Below, in pieces: positions 1-11,689 of a stretch of DNA of 64,000 bases. Numbering within the stretch: the stretch's first letter is position 1; each line of letters begins with the position of its first letter. The notes beneath the pieces are model-generated. The model did no database searches. It saw only the letters and a list, made by a program, of their open reading frames with translations, and was not told where the DNA came from. The DNA lies in NCBI GenBank assembly GCA_025266875.1, contig JALLLT010000018.1, forward strand, positions 558,001 through 622,000. Reading direction: 5' to 3'. A program made the translations under genes and the position numbers. Source of the stretch: Fennellomyces sp. T-0311. Its lineage: Eukaryota; Mucoromycota; Mucoromycetes; Mucorales; Lichtheimiaceae.

Positions 1-92
1 TATGTCTCGGTGAGAATCTACGCATACAGTCGTAAAGATTCGTCAAGAGATCTTTGGGAAAAATTTAGTACACTGCTTGTACTTTTTACAAG

Positions 93-1849
93 TCACCTCC
101 AGATGATTTGTGAATTTCTGAAATCTTCTGACTTTGTGAAGAGCGTCAAATACGCTTCCAACTGGGTTCTCTCGCTGGAAAAATGATGTTTTTTGATTAT
201 GTTACTGTAGCGAGAAATAGTGTATTGCTTATCCGACAACTTGAATTCCTCTGCAAAAGATTTCAGTGCCAGATTACTCTTGTTGTCGATACACCATTGG
301 ATATCAGCCGAAAGAACCCGTGTTCTTTCTCTCGAAAGCGAATTGTAGCGTAATTCAGTCGCGGAACGGGAAAATAGTAGCCACGAAATCAGAGAAAAAA
401 GGCCAAGTGTGTTTAAACACCCAGACGAACGCACACTTTCGTAACGATGCTCTTACGCCACGAACGCTTCAGATGCCAGTGACACATCGACACCCTCAGG
501 GCGTCGCCATAAGTTGATCGGATACCAGCCATCTCCGTATCCGAATTGTCAATCATGATGATTCGAGGCTGAAACCCCATATCGTCCTTCAACCACTTGA
601 GCCAGAATTCCACTGGAGACTAAGAGTCTGAATTAGTCACCATCCAGCAAAGGGGCGAACCCTTTCCAGTCTCCTGGTAACGAGCGACGATAGTGTACAG
701 GTAGCAATGAGAATCAGCACCGTCCACGCATGTACGATGCGTTGAACCAAGACAGGCAATACCACCGTTGAGATAGAGCACCTAAATTTAAAAAATTATT
801 TCAGTCATATTTAATCAATCCATATACTTATATTACTTACCGATCGTTGCCATTTAGACATAAACGCAAACAAGAACATACCCTCTGGATAGGTGGACAG
901 GTTCTTGGATGTCCAATAACCTTCTTCCTGCGCGATCTTCAAATCCCAACGTTCCAGACTTTCGTCAAATCGCGGAGAGAGATAGGCTCTTTTGCTTAAA
1001 ACCTTTGTCATCGCGTAGTATACCTCTTCATATGTAATACGCAAGGAATGAGGTACCTTGCTATAATCGCCAGAGAAGATCTCACCTAGACGCTTTTTGT
1101 CAAGACGGATGATGTTCTTGATATTGGTCCAGTTAAGATCTCTTTCAACCAGTTGTTCGATTATCTCCCTCATTTCCGTGGAGACAGGGGCAGAACGAAG
1201 GTCGGAAACACTGTCTGGTTGATGACCGGTATGCACCCAATCGTACGTAATCGAAACCTTGTCAGGCATAAGACTATTGGTCTGGATAAGGATACTTGCA
1301 GTACATCCGCAGCCGAGACGACCGTTACACTTACGCGTTGGAGCTTCAGAAGGCTGTCCCCATCTATGGCACTTATAGCGCTGAAGTATAATTAATGCTT
1401 CACTTCCATGTTTACTATAATGATATGTATACCAATTGAAAGGAAAGAGTTTCAGGACGGCCTTTCTTTGGTGGTCTTGGCTGATCAGGCTCATCAACCG
1501 AGGTCTCGTCGGTAGGACGGGGAAAAGGAGGCACAAGAGGCCCAAACTTTTCAAGGAACTCGGCATTTCTACCTTTGTTCTTGCTGTTGTACATTCCACT
1601 GGCTACGTTCTGGAACTTGCATCCATAGATGGTCTCTTGCGTACGAAGCCACTCTTCAAACGCATTTCGCTCCTTGGTAAAAGTTGCAGGGCTTTGTTGC
1701 GCGTAGGGTTCATAGTCCAGTGATACGCTCCTAGAGTATGGGAATAGCATTGCCAACGAAAGAAGGCATTGTTGACGTGTAGTAAAGGCAGCGCAGTAAA
1801 AGGATACCAGACCGAAAGTGCCGAACCACATTCCTGCCAATTTATCCAA
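93..1849 (-). pseudogene. MULE-like (Mutator superfamily) transposase, decayed
   Basis: Minus-strand pieces give the order expected of a MULE transposase. A Cys-rich N-terminal DNA-binding part (around 1270-1380, with GRLGCGCTAS) is followed by the catalytic region. That region has an Asp in CVDGADSH (about 735), then YTIVARYQETGKG and LCWMV, then a second Asp in MIDNSDTEMAGI (about 540), then CHWHLKRSW (about 480). A C-terminal block follows to 93. The catalytic domain is interrupted by one in-frame TAG at 620-622, and the N-terminal reading frame shifts near 1410-1440, so the copy is broken. The strand and motif order are seen directly; the family assignment is from the motif pattern. No terminal repeats were found; the element may extend beyond the left edge. 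Confidence 0.7.
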
Positions 1850-1910
1850 GCCACTTGACCATCGTTTCTCAGGCTATGCCAACCTGTTTTTCAACAGCGT
1901 GAGGGATACT

Positions 1911-2362
1911 AGGCTTGGTCTTCTTATGATTACCAGCAGAACGCTCATGATACTGCCCCTTGTCTGATGACTTGCAAAGTCGAAGCTTGGAAGCGGGTTC
2001 CCGTGCGTACCTGGGATGCTAGAGATTAGTAGGCTTGGTCTTCTTATGATTACCAGCAGAACGCTCATGATACTGCCCCTTGTCTGATGACTTGCAAAGT
2101 CGAAGCTTGGAAGCGGGTTCCCTTGCGTACCTGGGATGCTAGAGATTAGTAGGCTTGGTATTCGTATGATTACCAGCAGAACGCTCATGATACTGCCCCT
2201 TGTCTGATGACTTGCAAAGTCGAAGCTTGGAAGCGGGTTCCCTTGCGTACCTGGGATGCTAGAGATTAGTAGGCTTGGTCTTCCTGTGATTACCAGCAGA
2301 ACGCTCATGATACTGCCCCTTGTCTGATGGCTTGCACAAGCCGAAACTTGGAAGCAGGTTCC
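1911..2362. repeat. 120-bp minisatellite, about 4 tandem units
   Basis: A 120-bp unit beginning AGGCTTGGTCTTC starts at 1911, 2031, 2151 and 2271. The first three units are nearly identical; the fourth diverges after about 2330. Because 120 is a multiple of 3, the minus strand stays open across all units (1874-2560) and would encode a repeating 40-residue block. The peptide has no recognisable domain, so the open frame is more likely a by-product of the repeat length than a gene. Confidence 0.95.
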
Positions 2363-2927
2363 CAAACAGCTCATTACAGATTCATACGGCACGCATGTAT
2401 CTAAGTCTCGAGAGATTGCTAATACTAATATAATATGCGGTATATCTTTGGTAATCAAGAATTCTAGGTTACTTACTCCCCTTTGGTAAGTTGGTAAGGA
2501 AGTGTAATAAGATGATGATGTCTCAATACTGCTGCGGAGGAGTTTGCTAGAGTCCTCCATGCAACGAGAGCCTTAATCGAGGACCAATTTGAAGCAGTGC
2601 TGCTTGGTGATGGACATGGTGGAATATTGCGTTTCTCTAAAGATTCACCCGCCCCCTCAATTTGTCACTTTTGTCTATATAATCCATATTCCTTCCATTT
2701 CTTTCCTTTATCTCACTTTGTCATTTCGCAAGAGAAGAATAGTTGAAAAGTATATATTTATTTGTGGAAGACTTAAAGACCTGCTCCTATAGGCATATGG
2801 GCGCTTCCTTGCGGTACAGTTGAGCATAAGAGTTACATACGAGGTTAGGCGCCATATCTGAAAAACCCTAGTGGGAAAAAGACAAGCCTGTTTGGTAGAG
2901 TAAATTGATAAGAAAGACAAATTATGC

Positions 2928-3079
2928 TATTCAGGATCTTCTGTGGTTATTGAGATTGTACCACGGAGAGCCTCCACAGGATCCGGCTCGTCATCGTCAT
3001 AGTCCTCATCTTTGTGGCTCGGCTGGCCTATCTTACGAAGGACCATAATCAAGGCTGGCCACGCCTTTTTCCATTTGCC
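2928..3079 (-). pseudogene. orphan 3' exon of an unrecognised protein
   Basis: Read on the minus strand after a good acceptor (TTTTGAACTAACCAG ends at 3080), a 50-codon frame begins GKWKKAWPALIMVLRKIG, runs into an acidic stretch (KDEDYDDDEPD) and stops at 2928. The polypyrimidine/branch-like sequence and biased composition suggest a genuine last exon. No upstream exon could be joined with confidence, and the family was not recognised. It may belong to a mobile element. Confidence 0.3.
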
Positions 3080-6000
3080 GCTGGTTAGTTCAAAAGTTAT
3101 AATTTATTTTGAGAGGTAATAGACTTGCTCCTAAAGGTATTAGGTCTCTCTCTTGCGGTTCGAACGTGTTGTTAAATTAGTACAAAAGGATGAGAAAATC
3201 CATGCTTGAAAAAAACCAATATTGGTGAACGAAAAAAAAGCAGGTCAGTGTAGCCCAAGATGGTAGATAGCGGGGTGGCACTGCCATATTGCAAGTAGAC
3301 CCTTACAAAACCAAACATGTCATGTGTGGTTTCCTTGGGGGAATCTGCCGAATTTCGGATGGACCGTCCGGTGCTTGATTTGTTACTTTGTTCGTTGTCC
3401 GCAGTCGGGTGGATCAGGTTATTGATATGTTTCATATAAAAAAATCACGATGTAAAGGAGACTAACAACCTGTCAGCAGGATTCCTGCTACCGCTACTTA
3501 TTACGCACCTTTACTGGGCCTAATAGGCGAATCCATAATGGGTGATGAACATCGTTGTTTTGGAACGGATATATTTCATAAAATCGATTCATAATGATGT
3601 ACGAAACCCAAAGCGTATATACAGTGGTCCCCAGTAATTCTCGTCAGATAGGCTGAATCCTTGTTAGTATTAATTATGATACATGCTCTTTCACTTGTAC
3701 TTATAGCGACACTTCTGCTAAAACAATGATATCTCAATTGGCGAAACACGCTGATGCAATCCCATGATACTGATCCGCTCCGGCGAAAAGACCGGCTACG
3801 TAGCTGGCTTACGCGTACTTTGTCGAGTTCATTTAGCATCGTCGTTACTTGTTGATTCGTCTTGTTGATATTGGTACCTCCATAGTTAAGGTTGTAAATA
3901 ATCTTGTGCACAATCGATGCATATGCAAGGCATGAAATGGCCGGATGGCGGCTGGCTAATATGTACATCAACTTTGGTGCGTATACCGAGCTGTCGAGTT
4001 CAGAGAATTAACGTCCTATAAAATAGAACCCTTCAATACGGCCCTTTCTGCAATTGTGTTCTGTGATTCACTTTGGAGTAAATGTCTGATTGTCCAGTTT
4101 GATCTCGCTCGATGGTCCTTTGATCGTTTGGCGAATGTGGCATGAGCATTGTCACTCTAACTTTACGCGTCATTGTATACATCATTTTTTTTGGCTTGGC
4201 GCAAGAAGTTATATATCATTATAGTATCAAGATGGTCTTTATTGATGGCAAATACGTTTCCTAAAGTGCACAGCTCTTGGCCGGGATTACGCTCGGCAAC
4301 AAAGCTAAGCAACCGTTTCCACAGATCACCACGGGGAGGTGGCTGTGCGTCGATCTGCGCTGCATCCTCTGAGCACTTGCGGGGGAACGCGTGGCACAGA
4401 AGGATTTACTGTGGGACCCAATCCACAGCTTGACAGCCCCTTTCGGGTTTCGCGTCATTGATCCCATAGGATGGTGTAAGTCAAATACAGGTGCCCATTC
4501 CCGCATAGACTATTAGAGTGAGGCAGCTGCCCCGACCGCACACACTCTAGCTTTCCGGAAAGTTTGTGCTCAACTCGAAAGAAGAGCAGACATCCAAGGG
4601 TGACGCTAGGCAGAGCTCTCATAAGCCGCAGCTTGAAGTAGACCGGTCTTGAATGCTGTCGGAAGACAGGCTTGGACACCAGGAGGAGACACCAGAGACG
4701 GGACACCAGATACGGGACACCAGAGACGGGACACCAGAGAGGACACCACAAGTGAACACGGTACTCTATACGGAAGGGTCTGGGAAAGGAATCATAACGG
4801 CAAATGGCTGGTCAGACACCATAATGGATCCCAGGAAGTCCTGGTTACGACCCGATGTAAGGCCAGGGCACTACCGCTCGGCTGTTGCAACACCTTCATG
4901 AGTCCCAGGAGGTAAACGTTTTAGCAAGAATAAAGTTATATGCAACGAGATCACTGGTTACGACTCGGCATCGTCAACATGGCGATAAAATGACCCTCAC
5001 ATGAGGTCCAGACCAGAGAGCCGGAACACTGCGGGGAACCCTTGGAAAACCGAGCAGGACGACTGCAAAGGGAATAAACGATCAGGACCATAGTGATAAC
5101 GAGAGATTCATACTTGCCTGTGCCATGGCACCAAAAGAGCGTCCTGGAAAAGAAAAGCGCGTTGCTGCGAAACAGCCCAAATTTAAAGCAGCTTGCAATG
5201 TCACTCGGCCAATAAAAATGCATGGCCCAGTTTCATGGTAGCCAGTGTATTAACCACATGACGGTCTGGGGCCCAACCACCTGAAACGAAAATATACATT
5301 GAAGCGCAAGTATCTTTATATTGCGAGCCAAATGTCAAATAAATCCTGACCTCAGCTGTTCAGCAACCGTCAAGAAGGAGATGTTGGCGCAAAACCGGCC
5401 TCGCAACGCGACGGGCGGTGTGTTCGTCGCCGCCTTCTTCGGAAGCCGACGTGGTTGCTGCCAAAAGCTGCAAAGTCATCCGGCGTTTGGGAATCGTTCC
5501 AGATGCTTCCTTCTGACTTTACTTCGTCTCCCTGCCAATAAGTTCTTTATTGCTTCATATTCATTTCAACTTTGTAGCTATTCTTCTGTCTTCCTCCTTT
5601 TCTCCGCTGCCGGGGAGGTTTTTCTTTAAACAAAACAGACGCGAGCGGGAAGCTGGGAACTGATATTGCTATTACGGCAACAGATCAAAGCGACTCATTC
5701 TGTGAAAGGGAGCATTGTATCCCACTGAAGTCATTTAAGACCTTATATCATCCTCCTTTTCTCTACTCAACGCACAGGTTTTTTCCTAATGATTGGCGGT
5801 GTGATTTCCGTTATTGGCAGGAATCGATGGCGGTGCAATCTTATTAGGCCCTTCAAATTAAATTTTCGTAACATAACAGACAAATGTTTCGTTTTACTTT
5901 TACTCTGTAGCTTTATGAAGGAAAGGTACAGAAAAATTACAACATCCCCTTTACCTCGGTGCACCGAGGAATGAACGAAAATCTATTCTGGTTATATTCA

Positions 6001-6197
6001 ATTTTTCCTAATAGATGGCACTCGATTTCTTTTGACCTTGGCGTGACACGAAGTTCGCACCGAAACCGGCAACTTGAGCTTTCCACCCCCGTGGATCGCA
6101 TGACAAGTGAAAGGCCAAGATATATAGACGCGTGCAAGAAGCACCGTTGAAGGTATTTCATTCATATTCTTTGAAGCCATCCCTACCTGTTATCCCA
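3080..6197. other. 3.1 kb without a supported gene
   Basis: Several open frames of 60-130 codons occur on both strands (for example 3576-3971 minus, 5321-5629 plus), but none shows a recognisable domain or a convincing exon chain. A G+C-rich stretch at about 4260-4520 stands out from the A+T-rich flanks and is followed by a 14-bp minisatellite. It could be the remains of an element end or a structured RNA, but no family could be named. Confidence 0.4.
4674..4750. repeat. 14-bp tandem repeat (GACACCAGAGACGG-like)
   Basis: GACACCAG recurs at 4675, 4688, 4702, 4716 and 4730, with a last degenerate copy at 4742. The period is 14 bp for most units. It lies inside the G+C-rich stretch and codes for nothing recognisable. 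Confidence 0.9.
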
Positions 6198-8050
6198 ATG
6201 CAGTCCTACGAACTATACGTATGTACCTGTGATCAGTACGTTCTGGTCAATCCAAATGGCCTCCATGTACCAAGAGCAACATATCAAGTCCATTACCAAT
6301 CTACGATTTCAGCTAGATTGGCACATATGAATGGTAAGTACCACGTTGGACGGCATCGTGCACAATGTTGATGGATGGTTTGTGTATAGCTGCGCGAGCC
6401 GAGAATATCGACTATGACATGCTTCTTGACGGTGTCGACGATATTGCTCATGATACTGAAGCTGGTGATACGATAGCTGTAGATAATGGAAATGATAGCA
6501 ATGATATGTCTTAAAACAAGATAAAAAAAACTTGGATTACTGATAAAAACCGTATAGACACGCTACCATATGAACTGCCAGGCACGGTTATTATACGTAC
6601 CTAACCAGGCGCCATTACCCAAGAGGTGTTTCATGAGCAGGCGGCTGTAGATCCCGAGATCGCGATTGATCCAGGAATGGAGATGGCCAACTATCGGAAC
6701 GAGCTGATCGATGACTATGAAGGTTTGTTGAGAAGCTGCACCACATGAATTTAAATCACGGTAACCTGATCAAGCAATACTTTAGATGATGATGTTATCT
6801 CACTTCCTGCCCATCCTTTGGAACCTGCTACTCGCTTCAGTGATAGAATTCCACGACCCATCTTTTTTATCTTCGTCTTCCTGGTGTTGTTCCAACTTCG
6901 CCATATTTCCAAACGGACTGCCAGCACCTTGATCAGCTTCGTGATTATGTTAGCTACCGCATTGCATCTTCCAAAGTTCAACTTCCCAACTACCTTGGCC
7001 ACCATCCGTTCGCAAATCGGCTTCAGCGAGCTCACCAACCCGATCGAAATGTATGTCGCCTGTTCCAAGTGCCATGCAATCTGTCCACCAGATGCTGCAC
7101 CGGACAATTGCGCGACAGACCACTTGAACAGGGATGTATGCGGTAACCAGCTCTTCAAAAAGATCCACCAACCGCTAGGGCCGAACCCGCCGAACACCAC
7201 TCAAACAATATGCATACTATTCGGTCAAGGCAAGCCTCCAGAAGCTGTTCATGCGCGGCGGCTTTGAAGAAAGATCTTGGAGTGGCGCGGGTATCCGTAC
7301 ATGGGCGAATATGCCTCAGACATTCACCACGGTGCCATGTGGGAGGAGATTAAAGACTGGGATGGAATTACGTTTGTTGATCACGACCGATACTTGCTGT
7401 TGACAATGAATATCGATTGGTTTGCACCGGTTGACAGTGGATACCCTGTTGGCGCCATATACCTCATGGTCAGCAATTTGCTGCGCACCGTACGATTCAA
7501 CATCGAGAACGTCATCCTTATTGGTACCATGCCGGGGCTACGCGAACTAAGCACTTATGAGATCAACGATTACCTCCAGCCATTAGTCGATGAACTAGAG
7601 GAATTGTATAACGGCATACCTATGAAGACTGCGCAATGTCCTGGACGTACCGAAGTGCGCACAGCCTTGCTAAACGTTGCCTGTGTTATCCTTGTCAGTC
7701 GAAAGGTCTGTGGCTTTACCACCCACTCAAGCACACGCGCATATAACAAGAGCTACCGTGAATTCGTCACTGATCCGGATACCAACAATATGATCTACGC
7801 CGGAGCTGGCCCTCCACTAGACAGCTTGCGCAGACAGCCAGACAATCTTCTTGCTGCCAATGCGTGGTTGGCCGCCACAACCCAGGCAGCACGATGCAAT
7901 CTTGAGCGGGAGAATGGAACGCGCTGGTCGCAGCTTCATCGCCTTGGCTATTTTGACCTCATCCGTGGCACAGTGATCGATCCAATGCACAACTTGTTCA
8001 TCGGCACACCTTCTCGAGTGGCTACCACTACCTTTGAACACGCTTACTGA
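6198..8050 (+). pseudogene. Tnp2-like (CACTA/EnSpm) transposase, decayed
   Basis: Plus-strand pieces match the fungal Tnp2 (Transposase_21) layout. The N-terminal piece has YVCTCDQYVL and a downstream His (6198-6340). An acidic linker with short introns follows (6390-6800). Then come a zinc-binding-like CSKCHAICPP (about 7050), DIHHGAMWEEI (about 7320), LTMNIDWFAPVDSG (about 7400), the segment ENVILIGTMPG (about 7510), and near the end RWSQLHRLGYFD and VIDPMHNLFIGT (7925-8010). The frame shifts near 7270, where MRGGFEERSW and the following EWRGYPYMG are in different frames. The sequence ends just after the MHNLF motif, whereas full-length Tnp2 continues for several hundred residues. It is therefore a truncated relic. 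The CACTA-like MITE at 22613-22783 could be a non-autonomous relative. Confidence 0.75.
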
Positions 8051-8644
8051 CCCAACCAGCGATTGAATCTCCTTGATATATAGGTACATTTTATAGAGAA
8101 TTTTACGGCATATCCAGTTGTATTAACGATATAGAATATTTGCGGCAGAATAAATGCAATTTAGCAGTTACATGTGATTTATAAGACGCTATTGTGATGC
8201 AAAAGCATTTTCTAGCATTTGGACTGAATGATCCCAAAAGTAGCAATTGATGAAACTGTTGCGTTGTGCTTCTAGGTAATTTGAGATAGATTTATGGTTG
8301 AAAGGGAATCAGCTGATAAAAGAAAATATACCGAAACCTTTTGATATGGAACAATTCAGAGGTAAAAAGCGTATGAAATGAAATGTCAGAGCAAGAAAAA
8401 TACATGAATTCAAAAAGATATGGAAGTGAGATAAGTGGAAAAGTCAAATGTTGGCGCTTGGAAATTCATCCTGTTAGTATTTTTCGCTGAGTAGAAACTG
8501 CTCTAGCGATCAGGCCCCTTTTGAAAAAAATGTATTGGCATCGAGGATCCTGTTACTTTTCGCCATATCGATCATTGTACTTGGTCAACGACTTTAGTTT
8601 CGACTTCGGTATTTAATGGTATTGATCATATGCTGTATAAGTCT
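8051..8644. other. spacer, nothing recognised
   Basis: A+T-rich DNA between the truncated Tnp2 relic and the 3' end of the HET-domain gene. No coding exon, repeat or RNA gene was recognised. Confidence 0.4.
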
Positions 8645-10282
8645 TTATTCAATACAGAAATCATGAATCTCACAACCAAAATCGTCAAACATTGCATCCA
8701 TGAATTCTTGAGGATTGTGACGAGTCTCAAGATATTGGAATTTTTTCAAAAGAGCCGCACCGATTACTTTGTACTTGGCTGAGTCAGTGGACTTACGTAC
8801 AATTGGGGAGAGGTAGTAATAGTATTCATAACCAACGAGGGTGTTGTCGATGGTTACGCCTCCCTTTACACTGCAAAACATGACGCCCAGTAGAGTACAT
8901 TCATCGCATTCTTCTTCTACAAGAGAAAGGGACATAATAGGATAACGGAATTCTGGACTGTTTTCCGGCTTCCAATAATGGGTGGGACAATCTATGACAT
9001 GGTACATGCACCACTGGCTCCAATCGAATAACGCTTGCTCGTTCCCGTCAAAGTCATCCATGGAAGTAATAATTTTGTAAGAGTTGTCGTTCGCTTTTCT
9101 TCCTCTTTCACCGTCTTTAAAAACGTTATAATGGTCGTGGTTGTACTTGATAGGGTGTATGGTGTGGCTTCTGCATTTTATATGTAACTGCATATTGTCG
9201 TCGATCGTATAGCCACAGTTGTTGTCTAGTACGATATCAATAACTGGGGATAAGATATGTTGTCCAGAAACGCCTGTCCAAGAAGGAAGGTTATGGGAAC
9301 CCATGGTCGATGTAAACCGAGGCTTTCTAGTAAACGAATGCAAGTTCGATCCAAAGCACAGGACTGATAAATCCTTCTCGGCTAACTGTCGATAAAACGC
9401 ATTCATTGCGACAGAAACATCGCTGTCGTAATTGATGTCGATCGATACCATGTCGTCAAAAATATTGGCCAGTGCGAATATCTTGTCATGCTCCTTCGTG
9501 CTTGTGCGAAAGTGAGCAAAGTACAGGGCTTGGCTTGCACTTTTTGATACTCTTTCTTTGAACCCAAGCATTCCATCGGCTAAATGATCGTATTCCTTGA
9601 TTGTTTCTCCCTGTTTTATATCCGCCAGAGACCAAAAATGTGTATTTCGCCCGACGACCAAAATCCGCGTTGACATCATGACTTCCTCGAGTGTCCAGGA
9701 ACGCTTGAACCATAGTGACATTTCCATTTGCATAAGTGCGTTATCTTTAGCCCAAGTATTTTGTGTACCCCAGTTTACATTGTCGAATTCTTTGGGGTCA
9801 TCAACGCTAATTTCCGGTACCAAGGCGATTGTAAAACATGCGCTACTGTAGATAAGGTGCATTTGCTTGATTTCACGGTGTTTTTCTTCCTTGTTTGTCT
9901 GATCAATGCAAATCTTGTCGTACCACAAGTACTCGACGCCAAAGTCCTTGCATATCTGCTGGAGAACAACTTCGTACTTCACCTTCGTTGTCTGGTACTT
10001 TCGAAAAAAATTTGACAGGCTACGTTTCACGACAGCAGCTTTTATGCGATGATGCCCTTGGTCAATTAAGTCGTATTCGCCATTGTCTTTTTGAAATTTC
10101 TCGCCGGACTGTTCCCAGCAATAGGATAAAGTGTGGTAACCGTCGATTGCGTCAGCACCGGGAACCTTTTTCCAGTCAGATGTGCGGATAAGCCACGTAG
10201 GTCTGTAATCGCCCCCCTTCGAATGATAATCGGTAAAGTTTGGATCGGCTACTCGCTGCGGTGTGACATACTCGATATACAT
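8645..10282 (-). CDS. HET-domain protein, 545 aa, single exon
   Basis: Uninterrupted 545-codon gene. The N-terminal half carries the three hallmark blocks of a HET (heterokaryon-incompatibility type) domain: GYHTLSYCWEQSGE (about residues 47-60), EYLWYDKICIDQTNKEEK (about 117-134) followed by IKQMHLIYSSA, and LWFKRSWTLEEVMMS (about 190-205). The C-terminal half is rich in aromatic and acidic residues and has no recognised domain. In ascomycetes, HET proteins trigger cell death on recognition of non-self; the role in this lineage is unknown, so only the domain is claimed. Four decayed relatives lie in this window (11.7, 14.9, 22.0 and 59.0 kb). The ATG at 10282 is supported because the relic at 59.06 kb starts with the same MYIEYxTPQ. 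Confidence 0.85.
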   Translation of the reverse strand: MYIEYVTPQRVADPNFTDYHSKGGDYRPTWLIRTSDWKKVPGADAIDGYHTLSYCWEQSGEKFQKDNGEYDLIDQGHHRIKAAVVKRSLSNFFRKYQTTKVKYEVVLQQICKDFGVEYLWYDKICIDQTNKEEKHREIKQMHLIYSSACFTIALVPEISVDDPKEFDNVNWGTQNTWAKDNALMQMEMSLWFKRSWTLEEVMMSTRILVVGRNTHFWSLADIKQGETIKEYDHLADGMLGFKERVSKSASQALYFAHFRTSTKEHDKIFALANIFDDMVSIDINYDSDVSVAMNAFYRQLAEKDLSVLCFGSNLHSFTRKPRFTSTMGSHNLPSWTGVSGQHILSPVIDIVLDNNCGYTIDDNMQLHIKCRSHTIHPIKYNHDHYNVFKDGERGRKANDNSYKIITSMDDFDGNEQALFDWSQWCMYHVIDCPTHYWKPENSPEFRYPIMSLSLVEEECDECTLLGVMFCSVKGGVTIDNTLVGYEYYYYLSPIVRKSTDSAKYKVIGAALLKKFQYLETRHNPQEFMDAMFDDFGCEIHDFCIE

Positions 10283-11689
10283 GTTAAGTACTCTTGGTGT
10301 AAAAGTACTATTGCGGGTATTACTAATAAGCTATATCTTTGTCAGCTTTCTTAAAATATGAAACTCAGAATGTGAGCCAAATATTTAATACTTACCAGAC
10401 AAATGTGTGGTTGACTGACTCTTCTAACAGTAGGTGAGGATCGCAAAGAAGGATAGAAAGAAAAAGAAGTACGCAAGAAAAAAACCGGGCTTGGTAATTT
10501 GTTCTGTGTCACGGTGTAACATTGACATTGACAGCCACCGTGAATTTTACCATACATGCGTGGTGTTACAGATCTACAGTGGTGTTGCTTTCAATAAGAT
10601 ACCTTTATATTATATAAAATTTATGTATCCCATAGCAAAGCCTACTATGGGATACGTGTGGATTCCAGCTATAAGTTCTTTAAAAAACGATACGTAACAA
10701 TTATTCATCATTAGGCTTTTGTAGAACTATTGAATGGTAGCTGTACTTGAAATCAGATACTTGATCATCATCCTTTACTTCATTCTCGATGTTGAAAGTA
10801 AAATCTCCGGCTGATGCGTTCATCGCATCCTTGTGTAAGCTAGATTCTCAAATCGGCAAAAACGTACATACGTGAATCATCCTTCGTAGACGAGGCTCCA
10901 TCAACTTTATGGCCACTTTCAGTTTATATATCGTCATACGTATCCACGCCTTACCCATTGTCCATGTCGTTCCTACGTGTCTTGTCCTCCATTGCTTCTT
11001 TCTTTGTACAATTTCCTCAACGGTTTGTTCAACTTTTTGCTCTGTTACCCTAATTATTAATTCTCTACCCTTCTTGTACATATTATCGTACCATATAAAT
11101 ACCATAACAGTTTTAAGGAAATAAAGCTATTAGCATAATACCAAGGAATCTGATCTGACCTTTTTCTGTTATTCTCAAAGCCAAAAAAAAAAACCTTCTC
11201 CAGTTAAAGCACACACATTCTATCTTCCTATTTCGACTCTTATTGGGTACATATTTATACCCAAACTTTTACTTTTTAAACAAGTTTTTACTATACCAAC
11301 GTATTTACCACTTTACTCTTCTTTTCTTGGCAAATCATGCCTCTTTCGTTTCGCGGACATAAAATGGTGTTCACTGTGTCACGATACAAAAAGCTAAGCC
11401 CAATCTTTTCTTTTCCCACCGTCAAAAGCAAACGAGCCAAGCACACGCTCCTTCGCTTATATTACAAAGTAATGACTCACTTTTCGAATTGCATATTTCA
11501 TAAAATTGACAGAAAATAACTGACTAGTGGCATAAATGGTAGTAATTATCATGCACGAACGTATCGTCGCGAGCGTATTTTTCAATCATCTATATCCATT
11601 GTATCACACCACAACAAGTAATCAATCCGAAACTACACTGAACACAACTCGAAAAGAGGAAACTACAGGCCTATATGGCTTATCTGCAC
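10283..11689. other. 1.4 kb spacer upstream of the HET gene
   Basis: A+T-rich spacer holding the presumed promoter of the HET gene at its left end. A minus-strand frame at 10848-11105 (with KVEQTVEEIVQRKKQW) and a few others are open but have no recognised domain. No supported gene. Confidence 0.35.

Noticed and set aside
1911..2362. CRISPR-like array
   Set aside because: Units are contiguous 120-bp repeats without unique spacers, in eukaryotic DNA.
1874..2560. 228-codon minus ORF over the minisatellite as a real gene
   Set aside because: Open frame is explained by a repeat unit divisible by 3; no domain, no splice or start context.
3110..3180. tRNA-like sequence (CTTGCGGTTCGAACGTG)
   Set aside because: The T-loop-like string lacks a pairing stem, and no acceptor or anticodon arms can be folded.
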